Assembly (NCBI GenBank): GCA_903861715.1 | Contig: CAIOVI010000016.1 | Location: forward strand, 1-46,062 | Length of the DNA stretch: 46,062 nucleotides | Origin: an uncultured bacterium | GTDB taxonomy: Bacteria; Patescibacteriota; Minisyncoccia; Moranbacterales; GWC2-37-73 | Reading direction: 5' to 3' | Part shown: positions 32,485 to 39,526 of the stretch, piece after piece | How the letters are laid out: each line of letters begins with the position of its first letter | How positions within the stretch are numbered: the first letter of the stretch is position 1 | The notes under the pieces: generated by a model | Seen by the model: the letters and a program-made list of their open reading frames with translations, nothing else | Told to the model about the DNA's origin: nothing | Databases searched by the model: none | Program-made: the position numbers and the translations under genes

Positions 32485-32494
32485 CCCAACCGAC

Positions 32495-32532
32495 ACCGAC
32501 CATGAAAGAACCTTCCCTCTGGTCGGTTTTTT
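32495..32532 (+). terminator. Rho-independent terminator
   Basis: ACCGACC (32495-32501) pairs with GGTCGGT (32521-32527), followed by a T-run. It is 11 nt after the stop codon of the small gene. Confidence 0.8.
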
Positions 32533-32637
32533 CATTTTCAAAAATTTAGCAACCACAAAAAAACACGAAAAAATCGTGTTTTTTATTTGCCAAAAATTTC
32601 TTTTCGTAGATTCGTAAAAGTTCGTAATTCGTAGAGA

Positions 32638-33630
32638 TTACCGACAAATGAATTCCCCCATCTCCACCAAGCGATTGGAATAAGCCCATTCGTTGTCATA
32701 CCAACCAACTATCTTGACCAAATTGCCTTGCGACATGGTCAGCGGCAAATCCACAATTGAACTAAATGGGTTCATTTTGTAGTCCATAGAAACTAATTCT
32801 TTCGTAGTGGCATCCAAGATGCCTTTCATTGCGCCAGCTGCTTGTTCCACAAAAGCGGCGTTGATTTCTTCCACGGTTTTTGGATTTTCCACCGTGCAGA
32901 TGAAATCCACAATTGAAACCACTGGGGTTGGAACACGCAGGGCGATGCCATCCAGTTTACCTTTCAAATGTGGAATCACTTTGCCAACAGTTTTGGCCGC
33001 ACCAGTTGTGGTTGGAATGATTGAAAGCGCCGCAGCACGAGCTCTTCTCAAATCTCGGTGAGGCAAATCCAAAAGATTCTGATCATTGGTGTAGGAATGC
33101 GTGGTGGTCATGAAACCTTTTTCGATTTTGCAAAGGTCGTCCAAAACTTTGATCATCGGCGCCAAACAATTGGTCGTGCAAGATCCATTGGAAACAATCG
33201 TTTCGCCTTTATATTCATTTTCATTAACACCCAGCAGATAAATCGCAGTGTCATCTTTTGGTGGCGCGCTCATCACCACTTTTTTGGCTCCCGCATCAAT
33301 GTGTTTTTGAGCAGAATGTTGATCCAGAAAAATTCCCGTGCAATCCAAAACCACATCCACGCCAAGCTCGCCCCAGGGCAAATTAGCTGGGTCTTTTTCT
33401 GAAAAATATTTCACCGCCTTGCCACCAATTGAAATTTCACTTTTTTCAGCGTCCACCACCACGTCATGCTGATAAACTCCATAAGACGAATCGTATTTCA
33501 GCAGATGCGCGCTAGTTTCAATGTCAGTCAAGTCATTGATGGCTACGACTTCCATGTTCTCCTTTTCAAAAACAATTTTTGTCGATGGTCGCCCAATGCG
33601 ACCGAAACCGTTGATTGCTACTTTTAGCAT
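32638..33630 (-). CDS. gap: glyceraldehyde-3-phosphate dehydrogenase
   Basis: A 330-residue NAD-dependent glycolytic enzyme that converts G3P and phosphate to 1,3-bisphosphoglycerate. The N-terminal Rossmann motif is NGFGRIGR. The active-site motif is SNGSCTTNCL with the catalytic Cys near residue 150. The C-terminal WYDNEWAYSNR is conserved. Length and motifs are complete. The ATG is at 33630. It lies at the downstream end of the hydrogenase large subunit/hypA gene run on the same strand, separated by a 291-nt repeat-filled gap. Confidence 0.95.
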   Translation of the reverse strand: MLKVAINGFGRIGRPSTKIVFEKENMEVVAINDLTDIETSAHLLKYDSSYGVYQHDVVVDAEKSEISIGGKAVKYFSEKDPANLPWGELGVDVVLDCTGIFLDQHSAQKHIDAGAKKVVMSAPPKDDTAIYLLGVNENEYKGETIVSNGSCTTNCLAPMIKVLDDLCKIEKGFMTTTHSYTNDQNLLDLPHRDLRRARAAALSIIPTTTGAAKTVGKVIPHLKGKLDGIALRVPTPVVSIVDFICTVENPKTVEEINAAFVEQAAGAMKGILDATTKELVSMDYKMNPFSSIVDLPLTMSQGNLVKIVGWYDNEWAYSNRLVEMGEFICR

Positions 33631-33654
33631 ATATTTTTTATGTTAAAAAATTAT

Positions 33655-33880
33655 TAATAGTAAATTTGTATTTTGTATCCCGTATTTTTCCCCTCCGCAC
33701 ATTGCGCAGTGCGTAGGCAAAAGACGAGTGATGAGCGTTAAGAAATTTTCAGCGAGCTTTTTCAGCAGAAAAAGTGCAGCGGGAATTTTAGTGAAGAGCG
33801 AAGTCTTTGCCCCAGCAACAAGCACGTGTCGGGATTTCTTTTGTAACTTTTCTATTAAAAGAAAAGTTAATCCTGCATCA
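33655..33880. other. intergenic element with hairpins, no gene supported
   Basis: A GC-richer stretch with TTTTCTGCTGAAAA-type hairpin (near 33762-33778), AAAAGAAAAG/CTTTTCTATT complementarity and the words GCCCCAGCAACAAGCACG. A 60-codon open frame crosses it on the minus strand but has no credible start signal or family. The TTTTCTGCTGAAAA hairpin also occurs in the 8498-8636 element. Confidence 0.35.
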
Positions 33881-33882
33881 CA

Positions 33883-33919
33883 CTGGATTGCTTCGGATGA
33901 TTACATCCTCGCAAAGACA
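33883..33919. repeat. R4 repeat, partial copy
   Basis: CTGGATTGCTTCGGATGA then TTACATCCTCGCAAAGACA, identical over this core to 4804-4840. It directly abuts the 3' end of hypA. Confidence 0.75.
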
Positions 33920-33921
33920 AA

Positions 33922-34197
33922 TTAATTTCCTTCGATTTCGACTAGTTTCCAATGCTCCCCCGCCACTTTTCTGATTTCAAAAATCGTGTTCTCTAAAATA
34001 GTGCCCTTCACAATGGCAGAAATTCCAAATTGCAAATTCTCAACACTAATGTCCTCCGTGTGCTCCTCATGTCCATCATGGGCCATCGCAATCAACCCAA
34101 TCTCAACTGAAACCTTTTCAACTTTTGAAAGTCCCTTTTCTTTGGCAACCGCCAAAACTTCGCCGACAATTTCTTTGGCCAACAGAAAATCATGCAT
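33922..34197 (-). CDS. hypA: HypA-like nickel chaperone lacking the zinc-ribbon
   Basis: A 91-residue protein. HypA delivers nickel to the NiFe hydrogenase large subunit together with HypB. The N-terminus MHDFLLAKEIV keeps the nickel-ligand His2, with Asp replacing the usual Glu3. The body (VSVEIGLIA ... ENLQFGISAIVKGTILENTIFEI) follows HypA. The usual pair of CxxC zinc motifs is missing: the chain runs from the last body strand straight to the C-terminal strand (HWKLVEIEGN), about 20 residues shorter than the typical 113. No Cys is present at all. It lies between gap and the large-subunit gene, so its link to the hydrogenase is clear from context. Confidence 0.8.
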   Translation of the reverse strand: MHDFLLAKEIVGEVLAVAKEKGLSKVEKVSVEIGLIAMAHDGHEEHTEDISVENLQFGISAIVKGTILENTIFEIRKVAGEHWKLVEIEGN

Positions 34198-34346
34198 TAT
34201 CCTAATTATAATCCTAATTATATCCGAATTTTAAGCGAATAAAAAATTATGATTTTATTAATTTTATCAACTTTAACTAAAAATAAGCTTAAAAACAATT
34301 CCCATCATTTGGATTTTAATTCGTATAATTCGGAGCCTAATTCGTA
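34198..34346. repeat. low-complexity 'cctaattataat' intergenic repeat
   Basis: ATCCTAATTATAATCCTAATTATATCCGAATTTTAAGCGAAT and AATTCGTATAATTCGG-type words, split here across the hypA-large subunit gap. Similar words fill 35610-35650 and 43289-43360. Confidence 0.5.
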
Positions 34347-35609
34347 TCAGTGGACCGCGCAACTAATGCAGGGGTCATAGGCTCGGATGAAGGCGCGCAT
34401 TTTCTTCTCGCGAGTTTTTTCGTCCAAATCCAAAACCTGCGGCAAAAAAGCTGCGATGTCATCTTCCAAGTGGGTCAAAAACTGAGCCGTCGGCGTGATG
34501 ATGTTCACATTTTTAATGTATCCCTTTTCGTCGATATCAACCCAATAATACAATGTTCCGCGCGGAGCTTCAACTGCCGCAGCGGCACTGCCAGCTTGAA
34601 CTTTATATTCTTTTGTGAGGGCATTGTTCAAATCACACTGAGCCAACTGCCGAAGCAAATGTCCAGACTCTTCAATGCAATGCAAAACTTCAGTCATTTG
34701 ATAAAGAACATTATGAAAGGGATTAAAATCCGGCAAGCTGTAGCCTAGTGATTTTCGATATTGTTGAGCTTCATAACTCAGTTTGTCACTTTGATTGTTG
34801 ATGCGAGCGATGGCCCCCACCATATAGCTGGTTTTGCCATCTGCCAACACCCGCTTAATGATTTCCTTTGGGCGCTGAAATTCATGAAAATTGTTTTCAA
34901 ATTGCTGCACATCCACATGCAGACCCTTATTGGAAACCACGTCGCCATCATAAATTGCATACTCTCCCTTCTTTTCCAAACTGACATATTCTGTCGGTCG
35001 ACTAAACTCCGGCAATTTGATCGTTTTGAAAAATTCTCCGAGCTCCAAGGCCACTGGCAAAATTTCTTCACTTTGGGCAATGAGTTTTTGGATTTCTTCT
35101 TTGGTCGGAACTTTTTTGAAACCGCCGACCTCATTGGTCAGCGGATGCACCACGCGCCCGCCGATGATTTTGATGATTTCCATGCCATATTCCCTGATCT
35201 TCACTGCCTTTTTAGTTTGCTCGGGATATTCACTGACCAAATCCAAATCATTTTCAATGTCCAAAAAATCGGCCAGTGACAAAAAGAAAAGATGCAGGGC
35301 ATGCGAATGAATGAACTGAGCATGCTCCATCACCCTGCGAAGTTTCACGGTTTCCTCGGAAACCTGCACCTTCATCGCATTTTCAATTGCCTTAATTGCC
35401 GTCAAATTATGCACCACTGGACAAATGCCACAAATCCGTTGAGCAATCGTTGGCATATCTTTGTAATATCTGCCCACCAAAATTCCTTCAATCAGGCGCA
35501 CGCCTTCTTGCACTTCGAACTTGGCGCTTTTCACGTCGCCCTGCAGCACGCTAGCCATAAACCCCGTGTGCCCCTCAATTTTTGCAATGTGATTTATACG
35601 AATATTCAT
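34347..35609 (-). CDS. NiFe hydrogenase large subunit (group 3-like), no C-terminal extension
   Basis: A 420-residue catalytic subunit holding the NiFe site. The L1 motif is RICGIC (58-63) followed by PVVHN, and the L2 motif is DPCISCAVH, so all four Cys ligands are present. The chain stops exactly at the terminal His420. Most large subunits carry a peptide after this His that a protease removes, so this one should mature without cleavage. The central sequence (GGRVVHPLTNEVGGF, EAPRGTLYYWVDID) is typical of soluble group 3-type enzymes. It is downstream of the small subunit gene, with one GxxExxY gene in between. Confidence 0.9.
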   Translation of the reverse strand: MNIRINHIAKIEGHTGFMASVLQGDVKSAKFEVQEGVRLIEGILVGRYYKDMPTIAQRICGICPVVHNLTAIKAIENAMKVQVSEETVKLRRVMEHAQFIHSHALHLFFLSLADFLDIENDLDLVSEYPEQTKKAVKIREYGMEIIKIIGGRVVHPLTNEVGGFKKVPTKEEIQKLIAQSEEILPVALELGEFFKTIKLPEFSRPTEYVSLEKKGEYAIYDGDVVSNKGLHVDVQQFENNFHEFQRPKEIIKRVLADGKTSYMVGAIARINNQSDKLSYEAQQYRKSLGYSLPDFNPFHNVLYQMTEVLHCIEESGHLLRQLAQCDLNNALTKEYKVQAGSAAAAVEAPRGTLYYWVDIDEKGYIKNVNIITPTAQFLTHLEDDIAAFLPQVLDLDEKTREKKMRAFIRAYDPCISCAVH

Positions 35610-35654
35610 ATCCTAATTTTAAACGAATTATATCCAAATGCTATAAATAATTTC

Positions 35655-36035
35655 CTAATTAATTTTATTGAGTATCCTGGCTGGCTTTATAGATTTTTCA
35701 GCGAAATTAACAATAATGCCTAATTCCTTTTGAGCTGCGTTTAAATATCTTTTCATTTGAACATAATCCTTTTTGGTGATTATCTTTTTATTTTTAACAT
35801 CAAGGACAATTTTATCATCTATCAAGAAGTCAAGCCTATTGCCACCAATCTCATGCCCGTCCATTATTATGGGCACTTCAATCTCTCTTTGATAAGAAAT
35901 ACCCCGATTTTTTAATACTATTTCCAGCGCTTGGCAATATTGCTTATGATTGCAAAAACTTCCCAGCTTATTATGAATTTCAAATAAGATTCCATTTATT
36001 TCATATGATAAATCTTTATGTAAAATTTCACTCAT
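35655..36035 (-). CDS. GxxExxY family protein (PD-(D/E)xK-like), copy 1
   Basis: A 126-residue protein of the small family often annotated GxxExxY. The N-terminal helix pair is LSYEINGILFEIHNKLGSF, with the Gly-...-Tyr element (G-SFCNHKQ-Y), and the core is a nuclease-like GNRLDFLIDDKIVLDVKN. The C-terminus has YLNAAQKELGIIVNFAEKSIKPARI. The molecular role of the family is not known. It sits between the small and large hydrogenase subunit genes, where no extra gene is expected. A clear paralogue lies between hypD and hypE. Confidence 0.8.
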   Translation of the reverse strand: MSEILHKDLSYEINGILFEIHNKLGSFCNHKQYCQALEIVLKNRGISYQREIEVPIIMDGHEIGGNRLDFLIDDKIVLDVKNKKIITKKDYVQMKRYLNAAQKELGIIVNFAEKSIKPARILNKIN

Positions 36036-36075
36036 TTAAATTATTTTTACTGTTTTTTTGAATTTCCATTCGGAT

Positions 36076-36840
36076 TTAATTCGTGCTAAATTTGGATTCC
36101 CATTCGGATATGTCATCCCTCAACCCAAAGATTTCGGTTGTGTTCTCAAATTCTTCGTCGGTCATCATCTGCTTTAATGTGGCTTTCATAGCTTTGACAT
36201 TGCCCTTGGGCCTAAGGCCGCGACAACCCTGACAGCCCATCCGAGCCGTGGGACAAACGGCATCGCAACCTCCCAAAATCATCGGCCCAAAGCAAGGTTT
36301 CTTTTCGAGCAACAAACAAGTGTTGCCTTTCTTTTTGCACTCCACACAAACTGGATTGTCGGGAATCGTTGGAATTTGCCCAGCCAAAAGCAATGGCAAA
36401 TAGTTCAAAAATTCTTCGCCATTGATTGGACAACCAGGCAAAGTGAAATCAACTTTGACAAAATTATCCACTTCTTGAATGTCTTCGTTTTCAATGCCTT
36501 GGATATATTTGTAAACATGCTTGACGGCAGTTTTCTTTTCGCGATAATTTTTGATTTCCGGAATGCCGCCCATAGCCGCACAGTTGCCAATCACCACCAA
36601 GAGTTTGCTACGCTCTCTCAATTTAAGCAAGGTTTTCTTGTTGGCTTCCGTCGCTGGGTTGCCTTCCACAAATGCAATGTCGAGCAAGCGTCCATCATCT
36701 TCGCCATCTTCCAAGAGTCTGAAGTCCACCATCTCAACCAATTTGGCAACTTCCAAAAACCGCTCGCCCAAATCCAACAAGGCAAACTGACAACCCTCAC
36801 ACGAAGTCAAACTAACAATAGCTATTTTTGGTTTTTCCAT
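36076..36840 (-). CDS. NiFe hydrogenase small subunit (group 3-like)
   Basis: A 254-residue electron-transfer subunit. Ligands of the proximal [4Fe-4S] cluster are in TSCEGCQ (Cys14, Cys17), GNCAAMGG and LPGCPINGEE. The C-terminal part carries additional Cys motifs (NPVCVECKKKGNTC, PCFGPMILGGCDAVCPTARMGC) able to hold further clusters, as in sulfhydrogenase delta and MvhG subunits. No Tat signal is present, so the enzyme is cytoplasmic. No diaphorase or F420 subunit is encoded nearby, so the electron partner may be ferredoxin from POR (inference). An extended -10 promoter precedes it. Confidence 0.9.
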   Translation of the reverse strand: MEKPKIAIVSLTSCEGCQFALLDLGERFLEVAKLVEMVDFRLLEDGEDDGRLLDIAFVEGNPATEANKKTLLKLRERSKLLVVIGNCAAMGGIPEIKNYREKKTAVKHVYKYIQGIENEDIQEVDNFVKVDFTLPGCPINGEEFLNYLPLLLAGQIPTIPDNPVCVECKKKGNTCLLLEKKPCFGPMILGGCDAVCPTARMGCQGCRGLRPKGNVKAMKATLKQMMTDEEFENTTEIFGLRDDISEWESKFSTN

Positions 36841-36867
36841 TTATTTTTATTTTACAAGTATAAAATC

Positions 36868-36876
36868 ATTATAGCA
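36868..36876 (-). promoter_or_regulatory. extended -10 promoter for the hydrogenase small subunit
   Basis: Minus strand TGCTATAAT (extended -10, TGnTATAAT) about 28 nt before the start codon. The -35 region is poor, as is common with an extended -10. Confidence 0.55.
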
Positions 36877-36920
36877 CAAAATTCCTTTCTAGTGCTAGAA
36901 TACATTTAAGTGATAGACAA

Positions 36921-36965
36921 ATTGTAGAGGCTCAACCTCCACAATGGAGGTTGAGCCTCTACAAT
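36921..36965. repeat. R2 hairpin repeat, copy 1
   Basis: Perfect 21-bp arms (ATTGTAGAGGCTCAACCTCCA and its complement) around CAA. The core GAGGCTCAACCTCC is shared with 44178-44212. It lies in the divergent region between the hydrogenase small subunit and the hypF-like gene, and it supplies an ATG (36944) that is not the likely start. Confidence 0.8.
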
Positions 36966-36979
36966 TCTCACGACCTTTT

Positions 36980-38407
36980 ATGCAAGTGTATAAAATTCCC
37001 AATATCCATAATAAGAAAATTATTCTGGCACTCGGAGCTGAGTCTGCTGGAAATTTTTCGCTGTGGGAAAATGGCACCATGAATTTTTCCCAAGACTTTG
37101 GAGATTTGGCAAACGAGCATAATTTTTCAGATTTTAAAACTCAACTTTTAAAATTTCTCAAGGATCAAAAAATCAAGCCTGACATTATTTTGTCTGATCT
37201 GCACCCGCTTTTTGAGACTACCAAACTCGCCCAGCAATTAGCAAAAAAATACAAGGCGCAATATTTGCCAGTTCAACATCACCACGCGCATATTTTCTCC
37301 GCAGTTGGAGAACAGATTATAGAACATGGAGCATTGAACATGGAACAAGGACTAATCCATAACACACAAAATACAAACTCAGCAGGTCTTTGCGAGGATG
37401 TACTCATCCGAAGCAATCCAGAGTGTTGCCAAGCTACCTATTTTCCACTCCGCCCAGGGCGGATCGCGATGACAAAAAGTATTATACCAAATACAATTTA
37501 CGGGATTGCTTGCGATGGCACAGGCCTGGGAACTGATGGAAAGATTTGGGGAGGAGAAGTGTTCACAATAACCAATAACCAAAAACCAAAAACCAAACAA
37601 ACTTCAAATTTAAGATTACAAATCACCAGAATTGGGCATTTGGAAAATCAAATTTTGTTGGGGGGAGAAATGGCGATTCAGCAGCCAGCTCGAATGCTGA
37701 TTGCAATACTCAAAAAAATTCCAAGATACAAGATACAAGATACAAACAAAAATCAAACACCAAAAACCAAACTACAAAAATTTCCTGAAAATAATGGTTC
37801 TGATAAATTATTTGCCTATAATTTCGTTAAAAGATTTTATACCCCGAATGAATTTGAAGTCCTTTGGAGTCAACTTGAGCAAAATTTTAATTGCTTGGAA
37901 ACTTCCAGCACGGCTCGAGTGCTGGACGCCGTTTCAGTCTTGCTCGGTTTTTCCAACAACGAAAGACTCAGTAAACATGGACCGATTGCACTGCTTGAGA
38001 AAAATTCAACCAAGCCATACTTAAATTTAAATCCTAAAATAACAACATACAATATACAAAATACAAGATACAGGATATTAGATACAACTTATTTATTTGA
38101 ATATCTTATCAAAAATCTTCACTGCGACAAAGCTCGCCTGGCTGCGACAGCGCAAAAATACATTGCGGATGGAATGCTTAAGATTATTAAAACTTGTCAT
38201 CCTGAACTTGTTTCAGGATCTAAAGCGCGAGAGATTCCGGATCAAGTCTGGAATGACAAACGGGTTTTTGCCTCCGGAGGAATGATGAACAACAAAATAA
38301 TTTCTGAGATTATGGAAAAACAAGGTTTTTACTTGAACAAAAAAATCCCCCGCGGTGACGCCGGACTTTCCTTTGGGCAAATTATGTTTTATTTATTAAC
38401 AAAGTAA
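36980..38407 (+). CDS. hypF: HypF-like carbamoyltransferase (Kae1-like domain only) with repeat-derived insertions
   Basis: HypF makes the CN ligands of the NiFe centre from carbamoyl phosphate. Only the C-terminal Kae1-like domain is here. Its motifs are QHHHAHIFSAVG, IACDGTGLGTDGKIWGGE, ETSSTARVLDAVSVLLG, FASGGMMNN and RGDAGLSFGQ, in the family order. The N-terminal acylphosphatase, zinc-finger and YrdC domains are absent, so the protein is about 475 rather than 750 aa. The conserved motifs are separated by at least five repeat-like in-frame segments: R4 plus a short palindrome (37385-37477), 'aaccaaaaacc' (37563-37612), 'aagatacaagatacaa' (37719-37793), 'atacaatatacaa' (38032-38086) and a REP-like TCATCCTGAAC...GAATGACA unit (38195-38258). 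I start it at 36980; the ATG at 36944 lies inside the R2 palindrome. Confidence 0.82.
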   Translation: MQVYKIPNIHNKKIILALGAESAGNFSLWENGTMNFSQDFGDLANEHNFSDFKTQLLKFLKDQKIKPDIILSDLHPLFETTKLAQQLAKKYKAQYLPVQHHHAHIFSAVGEQIIEHGALNMEQGLIHNTQNTNSAGLCEDVLIRSNPECCQATYFPLRPGRIAMTKSIIPNTIYGIACDGTGLGTDGKIWGGEVFTITNNQKPKTKQTSNLRLQITRIGHLENQILLGGEMAIQQPARMLIAILKKIPRYKIQDTNKNQTPKTKLQKFPENNGSDKLFAYNFVKRFYTPNEFEVLWSQLEQNFNCLETSSTARVLDAVSVLLGFSNNERLSKHGPIALLEKNSTKPYLNLNPKITTYNIQNTRYRILDTTYLFEYLIKNLHCDKARLAATAQKYIADGMLKIIKTCHPELVSGSKAREIPDQVWNDKRVFASGGMMNNKIISEIMEKQGFYLNKKIPRGDAGLSFGQIMFYLLTK

Positions 38408-38414
38408 ATTATTT

Positions 38415-38539
38415 CTTGTCTTTGCGAGTCAGCCAGCAGGATGACGAAGCAATCCAGAGCATTGTCAAGTCCTGGATCGCCCATATCATCCGATATGGCA
38501 AGCACGAATTTTCGAGTACAAAAATCCTCGCGATGACAA
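38415..38539. repeat. R4 repeat, full copy with nested CATATC/GATATG palindrome
   Basis: Starts CTTGTCTTTGCGAG, contains GAAGCAATCCAGAGCATTG and ends CTCGCGATGACAATC. It matches 31945-32041 reversed, apart from an inserted CATATCATCCGATATGGCAAG near 38485. It follows the hypF-like stop codon. Confidence 0.7.
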
Positions 38540-38629
38540 TCTTCTTTTTTTCTCTCTATATCACAAAGCATACGACCGCCGATTTATGGTTTTTTTATTT
38601 TTTAACAAAGCTAGCTATCTTCCCTGGCA

Positions 38630-38780
38630 CCACTTTCCGACGACCGCATTTTTTTGGTGCCAAGGTTTTTGTTAAGGAAAGTGCGGAAAACATTTTTGAG
38701 CATCAAAAAAGCCTGTTGCGCAATTTTGCGAACAAGCAATTTTTTTCTCGAAACCTTCGAATAAAGAAGGTTTCGAGAAA
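38630..38780. repeat. inverted repeats between the hypF-like gene and the unknown gene
   Basis: Contains TGGCACCA/TGGTGCCA, CACTTTCC/GGAAAGTG and a perfect 15-bp palindrome TTTCTCGAAACCTTC-gaataaa-GAAGGTTTCGAGAAA (38744-38780). Neither strand has a T-run at the right side, so terminator function is unclear. With the R4 copy it accounts for the whole 391-nt gap. Confidence 0.6.
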
Positions 38781-38799
38781 GTTAAAAGCAGATATAACT

Positions 38800-39369
38800 T
38801 TATTCTTTTTTTATCGAAATCAAGTCACCGACTTCAATAAAGCTATTCTCTCCAGAGTAATAAGTATCCCATTCCAAAATGACACCGCCATTGTCCCACT
38901 GACGCAAGGAAGGCACTAATACTTCTTTACTTTTTAAAACAATAGTACCTCGCAACGCATGTATCCTTTTCCCTTGAAGATTGTGAATGTAAAATCTCGG
39001 ACCCCTTTCCTTAATTGAGAGGAGCTGATTTAAAAAGAGACAGCTCTTGAGAAAATCATTTTCGTTCACATCAGTTTGAAATAATAAACTCAAAGGTATT
39101 CCTGTTTTTGTCTCACATGAAACAAGATTTTTAATGTTAAAATCTTGAGCTTTTTTTTGATCAAAAAGAAAATGGTCAAATTCAGGTCCGAATGATTTTA
39201 CGATCTTTTCAGCAAGACCATTACCTTCGGATGCTTTAATCACCGGATCAAATTCTCTTATTATGGAGTCCACAATTACAGATGGAATTTCCCCAGAAAT
39301 TATTTTACCCTTAAGCTCCTCGCAAAGTTTGAGGTCACTTTCAAGTTTAACACGATTAAAAATGTCCAT
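38800..39369 (-). CDS. hypothetical soluble protein, unknown
   Basis: A 189-residue protein. The N-terminal ~85 residues are helical and charged (MDIFNRVKLESDLKLCEELKGKI ... IIREFDPVIKASEG). The C-terminal half is strand-rich with KRIHALRGTIVLKSKEVLVPSLRQWDNGG and a final VGDLISIKK that resembles a small barrel. No family recognised. I chose the ATG at 39369 because AAGGCGGA precedes it at a good Shine-Dalgarno distance; a TTG at 39465 would lengthen it by 32 residues. A good promoter lies at 39498-39526. Confidence 0.6.
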   Translation of the reverse strand: MDIFNRVKLESDLKLCEELKGKIISGEIPSVIVDSIIREFDPVIKASEGNGLAEKIVKSFGPEFDHFLFDQKKAQDFNIKNLVSCETKTGIPLSLLFQTDVNENDFLKSCLFLNQLLSIKERGPRFYIHNLQGKRIHALRGTIVLKSKEVLVPSLRQWDNGGVILEWDTYYSGENSFIEVGDLISIKKE

Positions 39370-39497
39370 GATGTCCGCCTTTTCTTTGAAATTGTTGGAA
39401 GTAGAAATAATATTTTTTGTCCCTGCAGAAAAATGCCTAAAATAAGCCACTTTCTGCTGGGGCAAATGGAAATATTGTCAAATAGCTACGATACTAA

Positions 39498-39526
39498 AGT
39501 GTACACCTTTTCGTGACCTTTGTCAA
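39498..39526 (-). promoter_or_regulatory. sigma70-type promoter
   Basis: Minus strand perfect TTGACA (39521-39526), a 17-nt spacer and TACACT (39498-39503). It overlaps the last codons of hypE (stop at 39523) and drives the unknown gene at 38800-39369. Confidence 0.75.

Noticed and set aside
33643-33825. 60-aa minus-strand ORF upstream of gap
   Set aside because: It lies in hairpin-rich intergenic DNA, with no start signal and no recognisable domain.
38744-38780. 15-bp palindrome as an intrinsic terminator
   Set aside because: Perfect stem, but no T-run after the stem on either strand; listed only as a repeat.
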